Positions 19,075 through 27,587 of a stretch of DNA of 64,000 nucleotides are shown piece after piece. Within the stretch, counting starts at the first letter, position 1. Each line of letters begins with the position of its first letter. The notes below the pieces were generated by a model. The model saw only the letters and a list, made by a program, of their open reading frames with translations, was not told the origin of the DNA and ran no database searches. Position numbers and translations under genes: made by a program. Source of the DNA: Pseudomonas viridiflava (lineage in GTDB: Bacteria > Pseudomonadota > Gammaproteobacteria > Pseudomonadales > Pseudomonadaceae). The DNA lies in assembly GCF_900583165.1 (NCBI RefSeq), contig NZ_UTKY01000008.1, forward strand, positions 62,001-126,000. The letters run 5' to 3'.

Positions 19075-19103
19075 AATAAAACGGAGCGCCTTAAGCGCCC
19101 CGT
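19075..19103 (-). terminator. Rho-independent terminator after the SDR gene
   Basis: On the minus strand ACGGGGCGC pairs with GCGCTCCGT around TTAAG and is followed by TTTTATTT. It lies about 25 bases past the SDR stop. Confidence 0.75.
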
Positions 19104-19128
19104 GGTATTGCGTGTTTTTCAGCAACGA

Positions 19129-20040
19129 TTAGAGGCTGTATTTCTGCAGATTGTCCATCATCTGCTTAAGCGCCTCGATCGTGTCCTTGGGGTGCGCGGC
19201 CCCTTCGAAGTCGCAGATCTGTTGCCAATGCGCCGCGACATCGTCGGGGGAGAAGCCCGCTTCTGGGTCAAATCCCACACCCAGGCTGCGCTCCCAGCGC
19301 GTCTTGCCGACCCAGCCACCGCCCACTTCAAACAGCCCTGAAGTTTCCTGGCAGGCGTCACTGCCCAGATACACCACCAAAGGGCTGACCAACTCTGGTT
19401 TGAGGCGCTCGAACACTTGTGGCGGGATCAGGCCTTCGGTCATGCGCGTGCCGCCGGTGGGGGCGATGGCGTTGACCAGGATGTTGTTCTTGCGCCCCTC
19501 GATCGCCAGGGTACGCGTCAACCCGTACAGGCCCAGCTTGGCCATGCCGTAGTTGGACTGGCCGAAGTTGCCATAGATACCCGAGGTGGACGAGGTGAAA
19601 ATCACCCGGCCATAACCTTGCTCGCGCATATGGGGCCAGGCGGCGCGAGTCACTTTGTAGGCGCCCTCGACGTGTACCTGGTAAACCAGGTCCCAGTCGC
19701 TGTCGTCCATTTTGTGAAAGGTCTTGTCCCGCAGGATGCCGGCGTTATTGACCACCACGTCGATACGGCCGAAGACATCGAGGGCATGCTGCACGATCTT
19801 GTCACCGTCGGTGACAGAGTCATGATTGGCTTCGGCGGTACCGCCGGCTTCGCGGATCTCGGCAACCACGCGGTCGGCGGCTGAGGCATTGGCGCCTTCA
19901 CCTTGGGTAGAACCGCCCAAATCATTAACCAGCACCTTGGCCCCGTGTTTGGCGAACAGCAGCGCATGAGCCCGACCCAATCCGCCGCCGGCACCGGTGA
20001 CGATCACGACCTTATCCTGAAACTGCACTGACTCACTCAT
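19129..20040 (-). CDS. Short-chain dehydrogenase, (3R)-hydroxyacyl-CoA dehydrogenase type
   Basis: The start at 20040 (MSESVQFQDK) has a GGAG site. The 303-residue product is a classical SDR: VTGAGGGLGRAHA (cofactor binding), NNAG, catalytic Ser in FTSSTSG and YGMAK (Tyr and Lys). Sequence and the extra C-terminal segment (about residues 245-303) resemble the dehydrogenase domain of peroxisomal multifunctional enzyme 2 (17-beta-HSD type 4). That points to NAD-dependent oxidation of hydroxyacyl-CoA or steroid-like alcohols. The hydrolase gene lies just upstream in the same direction. Confidence 0.88.
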   Translation of the reverse strand: MSESVQFQDKVVIVTGAGGGLGRAHALLFAKHGAKVLVNDLGGSTQGEGANASAADRVVAEIREAGGTAEANHDSVTDGDKIVQHALDVFGRIDVVVNNAGILRDKTFHKMDDSDWDLVYQVHVEGAYKVTRAAWPHMREQGYGRVIFTSSTSGIYGNFGQSNYGMAKLGLYGLTRTLAIEGRKNNILVNAIAPTGGTRMTEGLIPPQVFERLKPELVSPLVVYLGSDACQETSGLFEVGGGWVGKTRWERSLGVGFDPEAGFSPDDVAAHWQQICDFEGAAHPKDTIEALKQMMDNLQKYSL

Positions 20041-20176
20041 ACCGAACTCCGATGGCGACAATGGGAATAGGTTGAGTGTCGGGCACGGGGGCTTTGGTCA
20101 CAATAACCCCGGCTAGGGCTGAATGGTGCGCGATAAGGCTGGGGGATGATGGCCGATGAGCCGCTGATGCTCTAAC

Positions 20177-20199
20177 TGTGGAGCCAGCCCGCTCCCACA
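20177..20199. repeat. Single degenerate REP palindrome
   Basis: TGTGGAGCCAGCCCGCTCCCAC, an isolated REP-like sequence in the gap between the SDR and hydrolase genes. Confidence 0.5.
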
Positions 20200-20216
20200 T
20201 GGGGACATGTGTTCAA

Positions 20217-21119
20217 TCAGGAATAGGCAAGGCGTGGCGCGGGCTGCCCGATGCGCTCACGAAACGCCAGATAGTGCTTAAGCACCTGCACTGGCGCTTC
20301 AAACTGCGGGTAATGGCCGATATTAGCCAGCAACACCGTATCAGCGTGCGGCACCAGCTCACGGTAACGCGACACCATATGGGCACCGGAAATCGGGTCG
20401 ACTTCACCGTCAATGACCCGCAGTGGCACGTCATCCTGTTGCATCGCGTGCACCCAACGCTCACGCAGGCGCCGGCGCTGGGGGACGTAGGCAATCAGTT
20501 TATGCAGGATGCGCGTGCCGCCATTGCAGTTGAGCAAGCTCCAGAAATCATCCAGGGCACTTTCGCTCGGGCGCGTGTTGGGGCCGAAAATCTGACTGAA
20601 ACTGTCAGACAAGGCACTGCGCCCAAAGGCCCTGCCGATCATCCAACCCAGGGGGCTGAGCAAGAGTTTTTGCACCAGCGCCGGGCGATGCGTCTCGGGG
20701 AACAAACCACCGTTGAGAAACACACAGCTTGCCATCTGGAAACGGCCTTCGTAGTGCCGGGCCAACAGTTCCTGGGCGACGCTGTCGCCGTAATCATGGG
20801 CCAATACATGCACCGGCTGGTCAACGCGCAGGTGCTCAAGCAACGCCTGCTGGAGATCCGCCTGCTCCAGCAGGCAATAGTCGTGGTCCAGCGGTTTGTC
20901 GGAGTCGCCAAAGCCGAGCATGTCGCAGGCGATCACCAGATTACGCTGGGCCAGGGGTTGCCAGAGGTAATGCCAGTCCCAACTGGCAGTGGGGAAGCCG
21001 TGGATCAACAACAAAGGCTCGCCCTGCCCTGCCACCCAATAGCGGATGGTGCGGCCGCGAAAGATGAAGTCCTGCCCGCGCTTGCGCCAGGCTCGAAGCG
21101 GGATCTCGGCGAGTGGCAT
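20217..21119 (-). CDS. Alpha/beta hydrolase, MEST-like
   Basis: A 300-residue alpha/beta hydrolase. It has the oxyanion motif LLLIHGFPTASWDW and a nucleophile elbow AHDYGDSVAQELL with Asp as the likely nucleophile, as in epoxide hydrolases and haloalkane dehalogenases. The late His is in ANIGHYPQFE. The stretches HDYGD.VAQELL, NGG.FPETHRP and GP.TRPSES match the vertebrate imprinted protein MEST as I remember it. The substrate is unknown. Its start codon overlaps the aldolase stop (TGATG), so the two are translationally coupled. Confidence 0.88.
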   Translation of the reverse strand: MPLAEIPLRAWRKRGQDFIFRGRTIRYWVAGQGEPLLLIHGFPTASWDWHYLWQPLAQRNLVIACDMLGFGDSDKPLDHDYCLLEQADLQQALLEHLRVDQPVHVLAHDYGDSVAQELLARHYEGRFQMASCVFLNGGLFPETHRPALVQKLLLSPLGWMIGRAFGRSALSDSFSQIFGPNTRPSESALDDFWSLLNCNGGTRILHKLIAYVPQRRRLRERWVHAMQQDDVPLRVIDGEVDPISGAHMVSRYRELVPHADTVLLANIGHYPQFEAPVQVLKHYLAFRERIGQPAPRLAYS

Positions 21120-21901
21120 CAGTTTTTATACCCAGGATCGATACCGTCCAGTTTACGCAGCAGCGCCGGCCAGGCCAGCGCGCCCCCCATGCCTTGAGCA
21201 CTTTTGGTGACGGCGGCCACCATTGCCCTGGCGCCCGCGAGAATCTGCGGCCCGATAGGGATCAGCTCAGCGCCACCATTTTGCGCCAACACTTGGATAT
21301 CGCAGGCGCGCTGGAACGTAAACATCATCAGGAAGGTATCAGCGATGGTACTGCCACAGGTCAGCAAGCCATGGTTATGCAGCATCAGGAAGTTGTTTTC
21401 ACCCAGGTCAGCCTGCAAACGAGCCTTCTCTTCGTGGTTCAGTGCCACCCCTTCGTAGGCGTGATAGGCCAAGCTCGACAGTACGAAAATGGACTGCTGG
21501 CTGATAGGTAACACGCCCTGCTTCTGCGCCGACACCGCCACACCCGAGGCGGTGTGGGTGTGCAACACGCAGGTGACGTCGTGGCGCACTTCATGGATGG
21601 CGCTGTGGATGGTGTAGCCCGCCGGATTGATTTCGTAGGGGCTATCCATCAGCTTATTCCCGGCCTGGTCAACCTTCACCAGGCTCGACGCGGTGATCTC
21701 GTGGAACATCAGCCCATAAGGGTTGATCAGGAAATCATCGGTACCCGGCACCTTCGCCGAGATATGAGTAAAGATCAGGTCATCCCAGCCGTGCAACGCC
21801 ACCAGGCGATAACAGGCCGCCAGGTCGACACGGGTCTGCCACTCGGCCGCACTGACCTGATCTTTGACATTTTGTGGCGATGCAACAGGGGCTAGGCTCA
21901 C
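21119..21901 (-). CDS. Class II aldolase/adducin family protein
   Basis: A 260-residue protein with the class II aldolase zinc signature: HTHT (in CVLHTHTASG) and HNHG (in LMLHNHGLLTCG). The family includes fuculose-phosphate aldolases, decarboxylases and adducin-like proteins of unknown reaction. This member lacks a sugar-phosphate context and sits in an operon with a MEST-like hydrolase and an SDR, so it may process a non-sugar hydroxy or oxo compound. It is the first gene of the group; its promoter should lie in 21902-22083. Confidence 0.88.
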   Translation of the reverse strand: MSLAPVASPQNVKDQVSAAEWQTRVDLAACYRLVALHGWDDLIFTHISAKVPGTDDFLINPYGLMFHEITASSLVKVDQAGNKLMDSPYEINPAGYTIHSAIHEVRHDVTCVLHTHTASGVAVSAQKQGVLPISQQSIFVLSSLAYHAYEGVALNHEEKARLQADLGENNFLMLHNHGLLTCGSTIADTFLMMFTFQRACDIQVLAQNGGAELIPIGPQILAGARAMVAAVTKSAQGMGGALAWPALLRKLDGIDPGYKN

Positions 21902-22083
21902 GGTAACGACCTCCTTGGCGCACGTTCTTATTATTTTTTTGAGTGATGAGCCAGTCTAGTCAGACCTCATGTCGGAAGTAGTTGCCTTCGCAGCCAGCTT
22001 GATGACCGAACGAGTCAGCATGAAGAATAGATCAAGTTTGTGTAGCCCGCGTCAGATAAGCGCCGCCAATAAAGGTGCAGCAA

Positions 22084-22539
22084 TCAACCGCGCAGTGCAG
22101 AAATCATCTCGGCCAGCCAAGGTTCGGCATCGGTTTCGGGGGTGACGCTTTCGCTGGCATCCAGGCGCAGCATCGGCAGCACTTCACGCACGCCCAGCTC
22201 ACCAAACAGCTCGCGCATTTGCTCGCCGCCGCCGCAGAAGGTGTCGCCATAGCTGGCGTCGCCCAGGCCGATCACCGCACCGGGCAGGTCGCGCAAGGCG
22301 GCGGGCAGTTGGTCGCGCAGGGCCGAATACAGGGGCTGCAGGTTGTCGGGGAGTTCACCCATGCCGGTGGTGGACGTCACCGCCAGCAAGGCATCCGGTG
22401 CAAAGGCTTGCACATCCGCCAGGGTTGCACGGGCGTTATGCCAGGCCTCAAAGCCAGCCGCGTTGAGGATATCGGCCGCGTGGCGAGCAACTTCTTCAGC
22501 CGTGCCGTAGACCGAGCCGGAAAGGATGGCGACTTTCAT
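22084..22539 (-). CDS. Flavodoxin, MioC-like
   Basis: An ATG at 22539, behind an AGGA site, gives 151 residues; a TTG one codon upstream is less likely. It has the FMN-binding loop SGSVYGTAEEVA at the N-terminus, the second loop TSTTGMGELPDN and the third in GLGDASYGDTFCGGG, all typical of the MioC/CysJ-type flavodoxin-like fold. It acts as a small soluble electron carrier. Monocistronic; divergent from the LOV gene. Confidence 0.9.
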   Translation of the reverse strand: MKVAILSGSVYGTAEEVARHAADILNAAGFEAWHNARATLADVQAFAPDALLAVTSTTGMGELPDNLQPLYSALRDQLPAALRDLPGAVIGLGDASYGDTFCGGGEQMRELFGELGVREVLPMLRLDASESVTPETDAEPWLAEMISALRG

Positions 22540-22679
22540 CAATCTGATCCTGTAGTTGAGTGAAAGCGTGGGATATTACCAGTTCAGCCCAGGCACACGA
22601 AAAAACCTCACGATGACGTGGACAGATGGCCGCTGTGTCTTAGACTGGCATCACCTCAAATGGATGGGTAACCCCCGCA

Positions 22680-23147
22680 ATGATTAACGCCCAACTGATG
22701 CAACTGGTCATCGATGCTTCAAACGATGGCATCGTCATCGCTGAACGGGAAGGCAAGGATTTACCGCTGATTTATGTCAACCCAGCGTTCGAACGCATGA
22801 CTGGGTATACCCGCGACGAAATCCTTTATCAGGACTGCCGCTTCCTCCAATCCGGCGACCGCGACCAGCCGGCTCTGATTGCTATTCGTGAAGCCCTTAA
22901 GAGCGGCACCCATTGTCGCGAAACCCTGCGCAACTTTCGCAAGGACGGCACGTACTTCTGGAATGAATTGTCGATATCGACCACTTACAACCCGGCCGAC
23001 AAACAAACCTATTTTGTCGGTGTGCAGAAAGATGTGACGACTCAGGTCAAGGCCCAGCAACGCGTCACCCAGTTGGAAGCCCAGGTGGCCGAACTCAAGG
23101 CCGAGCTGGCCACACTGAAAGCGACGAGTGGATCAAACAATCATTAG
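22680..23147 (+). CDS. Short LOV blue-light photoreceptor
   Basis: A 155-residue protein consisting of a single LOV/PAS domain (residues 1 to about 120) and a C-terminal coiled-coil helix (VTQLEAQVAELKAELATLK), with no output domain. The photoactive cysteine is Cys53 in QDCRFLQ, followed by the flavin-contacting RDQP and FWNELSIS elements. It closely resembles the P. putida short LOV proteins SB1/SB2 (PplA). In P. putida such a protein signals light to LitR-type MerR regulators, and one is encoded two genes downstream here. Confidence 0.95.
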   Translation: MINAQLMQLVIDASNDGIVIAEREGKDLPLIYVNPAFERMTGYTRDEILYQDCRFLQSGDRDQPALIAIREALKSGTHCRETLRNFRKDGTYFWNELSISTTYNPADKQTYFVGVQKDVTTQVKAQQRVTQLEAQVAELKAELATLKATSGSNNH

Positions 23148-23205
23148 AAAAAATGGTCTTTAACAGGATAATGGCGTTTTAACACCTACCCGTTGAGCAA
23201 GCCCC

Positions 23206-23811
23206 ATGCAACGCGATGCACTTCTGACACAAGACGAGCTGGATTTTATTCAGATGATGCACCACAGCCCGCAGCTCAACCTGCGGGATGCGTCGTCGAG
23301 CCTGACCGTCAACGGCGGCGCGCAGATTCGTGATTTGCTTACCCGGCTGGCCGCCCACGATCACGTCACCCTTCAGGCGCAGTTCGACAATCAGCAGCTC
23401 AACTTCCCCCTGCATTTGGTGGAAGACGAGTTCCATGCGGTGCACCTGCGCCTGGGTGTGCCGACGATTTTCGAAGATGGCCCAATGATTCGTCCCTGGC
23501 GCCTGGCGCTGGAAACACCGGTAGCCCTGGAAAATATCAAGGGACAACCGGGCGCGCTGTGGGTGCATGAAGTGTCATTCAAGGGTGTGCTGGTGGAAAT
23601 TCGCGGCCGGAGCAAACCGCCGAAAAGCTTTGCTTTGTGGTTCAGCCCTTCGGGCTATGAGCGTATTTCGCTGCGGGGCACCTTTGAGCGTGAAACCGCG
23701 CGGGGCCTGTTTGCCTACCGGCTGAATCAGAGCGACACCGACGAAACTGAACGCCTACGCCAATTCATCCTGCATCAGCATCGCCTCGTGCACCCTGAGA
23801 TCCACGCCTGA
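23206..23811 (+). CDS. PilZ-like domain protein of unknown function
   Basis: A 201-residue cytoplasmic protein. The C-terminal half carries IRPWRLALE (RxxR) and, about 30 residues later, HEVSFKGVLVEIRG, which resembles the PilZ c-di-GMP signature (RxxxR, then D/NxSxxG) with Glu in place of Asp/Asn. The N-terminal half resembles a YcgR-like flanking domain. Binding of c-di-GMP is therefore possible but not assured. It lies 58 bases after the LOV gene in the same direction and ends 2 bases from the convergent MerR regulator. Confidence 0.6.
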   Translation: MQRDALLTQDELDFIQMMHHSPQLNLRDASSSLTVNGGAQIRDLLTRLAAHDHVTLQAQFDNQQLNFPLHLVEDEFHAVHLRLGVPTIFEDGPMIRPWRLALETPVALENIKGQPGALWVHEVSFKGVLVEIRGRSKPPKSFALWFSPSGYERISLRGTFERETARGLFAYRLNQSDTDETERLRQFILHQHRLVHPEIHA

Positions 23812-23813
23812 AA

Positions 23814-24770
23814 TCAGGTGTCGAGGCTGCCACTCAATAATTGCTGCAAGCGGCGCTGCATCAACCGTCCTTCATTGCCCAGACAGCCAATCGGCGAGCC
23901 TGCCAGGCTCTCTTCTGCCAGATCCGACGCATCCCCCGCCAGCATCAATGGGCAATCCAGCGTCAGCGCCAGACGTTGGAGCCGCAGTGGCAACTCGCTG
24001 CCGGGAGAGCGGTTGGAGAACAGTACCAAAGCCTTAGGGTGGGTCTTTTCACAGATCAGCGTCAGCTCATCGAACGGCTGGCCAACGCCAAGAATCTTAA
24101 CCGCCAGTTGGTCTGTTGAAATCAATACACCCGCCACCAGCAACTCCAGCTCACGACACTCCCCGGCGATGGCCGCCAGCAGCACCCTCGGCACCGGCAA
24201 GGCAACCATCGTGTGCAAGCGCTGCGCCGTGCGCGAACGCAGGAAGTTGTCGAAGAACAACCACTCACTGGTCTGGCCAAAACGCCCTTGGTGGCGCAGC
24301 AGTTGCTGCCAGAGCGGCATGAGAATGTCCTGGAACGCCACAGCGATGGGGTAGACCGAGAAAATCTGGCCATAGAGACGGTCCAACTGGCGGTCGTCGA
24401 AGGCACTGATGGCAGTGCGCAGTTGGCCATGCCATTGGCTCCACTCCACATCAGTTTCCATGCCTGACCCGCCGGCAGAACCGCTCTGCGATTCATCACG
24501 GGCAAGGATCCTGCCCACTTTGCTCACCGCCACGCCGCGCTCGATCCAGTCAAGGATGCGGTGCACGGTGTCGATATCGGTGCTTGAGTACAGCCGATGC
24601 CCGCTTTCGGTGCGAACAGGCTGGATCAAACCGTAGCGCCGCTCCCAGGCACGCAATGTAACGGGGTTGACGCCCGTTATGCGTGCAACTTCGCGAATCG
24701 GAAACAACACCTCTGAATCAGCATGACCAGCCTGGGCAATTTCGCGAGACGGTGCAATGATTTCGGGCAT
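23814..24770 (-). CDS. MerR-family regulator, class II LitR/PplR-like
   Basis: The start at 24770 (MPEIIAPSREI) gives about 318 residues; a longer frame upstream runs through the promoter region. The N-terminal MerR helix-turn-helix reads FPIREVARITGVNPVTLRAWERRYGL. The C-terminal part (about 120-318) has the layout of CarH/LitR cobalamin-binding domains but no obvious E/DxH B12 ligand (EWLFFDNFLR region). Class II LitR proteins of P. putida (PplR) likewise lack B12 and depend on a short LOV protein. It is divergent from the monooxygenase-pterin operon, its probable target. Confidence 0.85.
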   Translation of the reverse strand: MPEIIAPSREIAQAGHADSEVLFPIREVARITGVNPVTLRAWERRYGLIQPVRTESGHRLYSSTDIDTVHRILDWIERGVAVSKVGRILARDESQSGSAGGSGMETDVEWSQWHGQLRTAISAFDDRQLDRLYGQIFSVYPIAVAFQDILMPLWQQLLRHQGRFGQTSEWLFFDNFLRSRTAQRLHTMVALPVPRVLLAAIAGECRELELLVAGVLISTDQLAVKILGVGQPFDELTLICEKTHPKALVLFSNRSPGSELPLRLQRLALTLDCPLMLAGDASDLAEESLAGSPIGCLGNEGRLMQRRLQQLLSGSLDT

Positions 24771-24876
24771 CTGGAGTCGCAAAGTTCCGTGTTGGGTTGG
24801 ATCCCATTTAACGCTGATTAGCCCGCCTGATTCAAGGTTTTCAACGATCCGTCCGAAGGGTCTGGCGTATTTTTGC

Positions 24877-24903
24877 AAAACAGGAATAATCCTTGCCTGT
24901 TTT
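24877..24903. promoter_or_regulatory. Candidate operator between the PplR-like gene and the pterin operon
   Basis: An inverted repeat AAAACAGG - 11 bases - CCTGTTTT in the divergent promoter region, about 85-110 bases before the monooxygenase-like gene. Binding by the MerR protein is inferred from position only. Confidence 0.45.
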
Positions 24904-24984
24904 TCTACGTCGCTGCAACACCCCGCAGCCTCGTTCGTGCGCCACCTACCCGGTTCAGCGCACCCGCACTTCTGGAGATACACA

Positions 24985-25545
24985 ATGTCTACCGCTCCCG
25001 TCACCCTGATGGTCGCACGCCGCGTGGCCAAGGGTCGCTACGAAGAATTGATGGCCTGGCTGCGCGAAGGCGAGCAATTGGCCACCGACTTTCCCGGTTA
25101 CTTGGGCTCCGGTGTACTCGCCCCGCCGCCCAATGATGATGAATTCCAGATAATCTTCCGCTTTGCCGATGAAAAGACCCTGCATGCCTGGGAGTTTTCT
25201 GCCTCCCGTAGCACGTGGCTGAGCCGTGGCAGTGACTTGTTTGCCAACCCGCACGAGCACCGCGTACAGGGCATCGACGGCTGGTTTGGTGCGGTCGGTG
25301 CGCGCCCGCCGCGCTGGAAACAGGCCGTGGCGATCTGGTTGGCGTTTTTCCCGGTGTCGCTGATCTTCAACTTTGTGCTCGGCCCGCTGCTCGGTGAACT
25401 TGATCTGGTGCCGCGCGTACTGGTCAGCACCCTGGCACTTACACCCTTGATGGTTTACCTGTTTATTCCGCTGTCGACCCACCTGCTGGCCAGCTGGTTG
25501 CATCCTGCCCCTCCACCGCGCAAGGCCACCGAAGCCGCCGCGTGA
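24985..25545 (+). CDS. Antibiotic biosynthesis monooxygenase (ABM)-domain membrane protein
   Basis: A 186-residue protein. An ABM ferredoxin-like domain occupies residues 1 to about 95 (TLMVARRVAKGRYEELMAWLREGEQLATDFPGY). Two or three C-terminal transmembrane helices follow (WKQAVAIWLAFFPVSLIFNFVLGPLL; VLVSTLALTPLMVYLFIPLS). A GGAG site precedes the start. It is the first gene after the divergent promoter of the PplR-like regulator. The reaction is unknown; many ABM proteins degrade reactive oxidised compounds. Confidence 0.85.
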   Translation: MSTAPVTLMVARRVAKGRYEELMAWLREGEQLATDFPGYLGSGVLAPPPNDDEFQIIFRFADEKTLHAWEFSASRSTWLSRGSDLFANPHEHRVQGIDGWFGAVGARPPRWKQAVAIWLAFFPVSLIFNFVLGPLLGELDLVPRVLVSTLALTPLMVYLFIPLSTHLLASWLHPAPPPRKATEAAA

Positions 25546-25601
25546 GTACAGGGGGCCCGGTCGCTGGTATGATTTGAACCTGCCAGCGAATCGAGCCCCC
25601 C

Positions 25602-26312
25602 ATGAGTGCACCAGACGCCCCGATCCTGATCACCGGCGCCGGCCAGCGTGTCGGCCTGCACTGCGCCCAGCGCTTGCTCGACGAAGGCTGTGCGGTGATC
25701 TTCAGTTACCGCAGCGAACGTCCCGGTGTGCAGGCCCTGCGCGAGCGGGGTGCTATCGGTGTATTTGCCGACTTCTCCAGCGAGGCCGGTATCCTGGCGT
25801 TTATCGCTGAGCTGCAGAGCCATACGCAAAGCCTGCGCGCGATTGTCCACAACGCCTCGGCCTGGGTCGCCGAAACACCCGGCAATGAAAGCCAAGCCTT
25901 TAGCGATATGTTCAGCGTGCACATGCTTGCGCCTTACTTGATCAACCTGCATTGTTCACCCTTGCTGCAACGCTCGACACCGGCCGACATCGTGCACATC
26001 AGCGATGACGTGGTGCGCAAGGGCAGCCGCCAGCACATTGCCTATTGCGCCACCAAGGCCGGCCTGGACAGCCTCACGCTCTCGTTTGCTGCGCAGTTCG
26101 CGCCGTCGATCAAGGTCAACGGTATCGCCCCGGCGATGGTGATGTTCAATGACGGCGACGACGCCGCCTACCGCGCCAAGGTGCTGGCCAAGTCAGCGCT
26201 GGGCATTGAGCCGGGGCCAGAAGTGATCTACCAGAGCCTGCGCTACCTGCTGGATAACCCCTACGTCACCGGTACCACCCTGACCGTCAACGGCGGGCGG
26301 CATATCAAGTAA
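25602..26312 (+). CDS. folM: Dihydromonapterin reductase
   Basis: A 236-residue SDR-family enzyme with a TGAGQRVG nucleotide-binding motif and catalytic YCATKAG. FolM reduces dihydromonapterin to tetrahydromonapterin, the cofactor of phenylalanine hydroxylase in pseudomonads. The assignment is supported by folE and folX directly downstream (gaps of 20 and 2 bases). Confidence 0.92.
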   Translation: MSAPDAPILITGAGQRVGLHCAQRLLDEGCAVIFSYRSERPGVQALRERGAIGVFADFSSEAGILAFIAELQSHTQSLRAIVHNASAWVAETPGNESQAFSDMFSVHMLAPYLINLHCSPLLQRSTPADIVHISDDVVRKGSRQHIAYCATKAGLDSLTLSFAAQFAPSIKVNGIAPAMVMFNDGDDAAYRAKVLAKSALGIEPGPEVIYQSLRYLLDNPYVTGTTLTVNGGRHIK

Positions 26313-26332
26313 GACGTTTGTGAGGATGTTGT

Positions 26333-26893
26333 ATGACCTTATCCCTGCCCCAACACTACCGCGAGATCCTTAAAGGCCTGGGCGAAGACCCCGAGCGTGA
26401 AGGTTTGCTCGACACCCCCAAGCGGGCCGCCAAGGCAATGCAGTACCTGTGCCACGGTTACGAGCAAAACCTGGAAGACATCGTCAACGGCGCGCTGTTT
26501 ACCTCCGACAATGACGAGATGGTGATCCTCAAGGACATCGAGTTGTATTCGCTGTGCGAGCATCACCTGCTGCCCTTTATCGGCAAAGCCCATGTGGCCT
26601 ATATTCCGACCGGCAAAGTGCTGGGCCTGTCAAAGCTGGCGCGTATCGTCGATATGTATGCGCGGCGCCTGCAGATTCAGGAAAATCTCACCCGGCAAAT
26701 CGCCGACGCCATCCAAGGCGTCACCCAGGCCGCCGGCGTGGCGGTGGTCATCGAAGCCAAGCACATGTGCATGATGATGCGCGGTGTGGAAAAACAGAAT
26801 TCAACCATGAACACCTCGGTGATGCTCGGCGCGTTCCGCGAGTCGAACACCACGCGCATGGAGTTCTTGCAACTGATCGGACGGAGCAAGTAG
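26333..26893 (+). CDS. folE: GTP cyclohydrolase I
   Basis: A 186-residue enzyme that converts GTP to dihydroneopterin triphosphate. Signatures visible: [27 protein letters not shown] (zinc Cys and His residues), [26 protein letters not shown], and a later zinc Cys in [10 protein letters not shown]. Pseudomonads carry more than one folE; this copy belongs to the monapterin operon rather than a general folate locus. Confidence 0.96.
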   Translation: MTLSLPQHYREILKGLGEDPEREGLLDTPKRAAKAMQYLCHGYEQNLEDIVNGALFTSDNDEMVILKDIELYSLCEHHLLPFIGKAHVAYIPTGKVLGLSKLARIVDMYARRLQIQENLTRQIADAIQGVTQAAGVAVVIEAKHMCMMMRGVEKQNSTMNTSVMLGAFRESNTTRMEFLQLIGRSK

Positions 26894-26895
26894 CA

Positions 26896-27267
26896 ATGCC
26901 ACAACTTCAACCAGGCATGGCGCGCATCCGGGTCAAGGACCTGTGCCTGCGCACTTATATCGGCATCAACGAGGACGAGATCCTCAACAAGCAGGATGTG
27001 CTGATCAACCTGACAATCCTGTATGCCGCCCAGGAAGCCGTGCGCGACAACGACATCGACCACGCGCTGAACTACCGCACCATCACCAAGGCGATCATTG
27101 CCCACGTCGAAGGCAACCGCTTCGCTTTGCTGGAGCGCCTGACCCAGGAACTGCTGGACCTGGTGATGACCAATGAGTCGGTACTGTACGCCGAGGTCGA
27201 AGTGGACAAGCCCCATGCACTGCGTTTTGCCGAATCAGTGTCGATAACTTTGGCGGCCAGCCGCTAA
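26896..27267 (+). CDS. folX: Dihydroneopterin triphosphate 2'-epimerase
   Basis: A 123-residue protein of the FolB/FolX fold ([53 protein letters not shown]). FolX epimerises the FolE product to dihydromonapterin triphosphate, the step leading to tetrahydromonapterin. It starts 2 bases after folE. Confidence 0.93.
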   Translation: MPQLQPGMARIRVKDLCLRTYIGINEDEILNKQDVLINLTILYAAQEAVRDNDIDHALNYRTITKAIIAHVEGNRFALLERLTQELLDLVMTNESVLYAEVEVDKPHALRFAESVSITLAASR

Positions 27268-27290
27268 CTCTTGAGATTTGCGTGAGCCTT

Positions 27291-27587
27291 ATGAACGATC
27301 AACAACGCCTCGAACTCGAAGCCGCCGCCTTCCGCCGGCTGGTGGCCCACCTGGACAGCCGCAAGGATGTGCAGAACATTGACCTGATGAACCTCTCCGG
27401 CTTCTGCCGCAACTGCTTGTCCAAGTGGTACAAGGCCGAGGCCGACGAGCGCCATATCGAGCTGAGCCTCGATGACGCCCGCGAAGTGGTGTACGGCATG
27501 CCGTACGCCGAGTGGAAAGCCCAATACCAGAAAGAAGCCAGCGCCGACCAGCAGGCGGCGTTCGCCAAAGGAAAAACCCATGAATGA
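27291..27587 (+). CDS. DUF1244 family protein
   Basis: A 98-residue protein with the DUF1244 signature SGFCRNCLSKWY (a CxxC pair, possibly metal-binding). It is chosen to start at the ATG at 27291; a GTG at 27282 is also possible. It follows folX by 23 bases and overlaps the next gene by 8 bases, so it belongs to the same transcript. The function is unknown. Confidence 0.85.
   Translation: MNDQQRLELEAAAFRRLVAHLDSRKDVQNIDLMNLSGFCRNCLSKWYKAEADERHIELSLDDAREVVYGMPYAEWKAQYQKEASADQQAAFAKGKTHE

Larger units (their letters stand above)
18648..19128. other. Noncoding region with a possible small-RNA gene on the plus strand
   Basis: About 480 bases without a protein gene. It should contain the minus-strand promoter of the DUF1302 operon. 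On the plus strand a strong terminator (19039-19066) has no gene in front of it, so an unannotated transcript of roughly 100-230 bases may end there. The minus-strand terminator of the SDR gene follows at 19075-19103. Confidence 0.45.

Noticed and set aside
22680..23147. LOV protein as a sensor kinase fragment
   Set aside because: The coiled-coil end and 155-residue length are complete for short LOV proteins; no kinase remnants follow.
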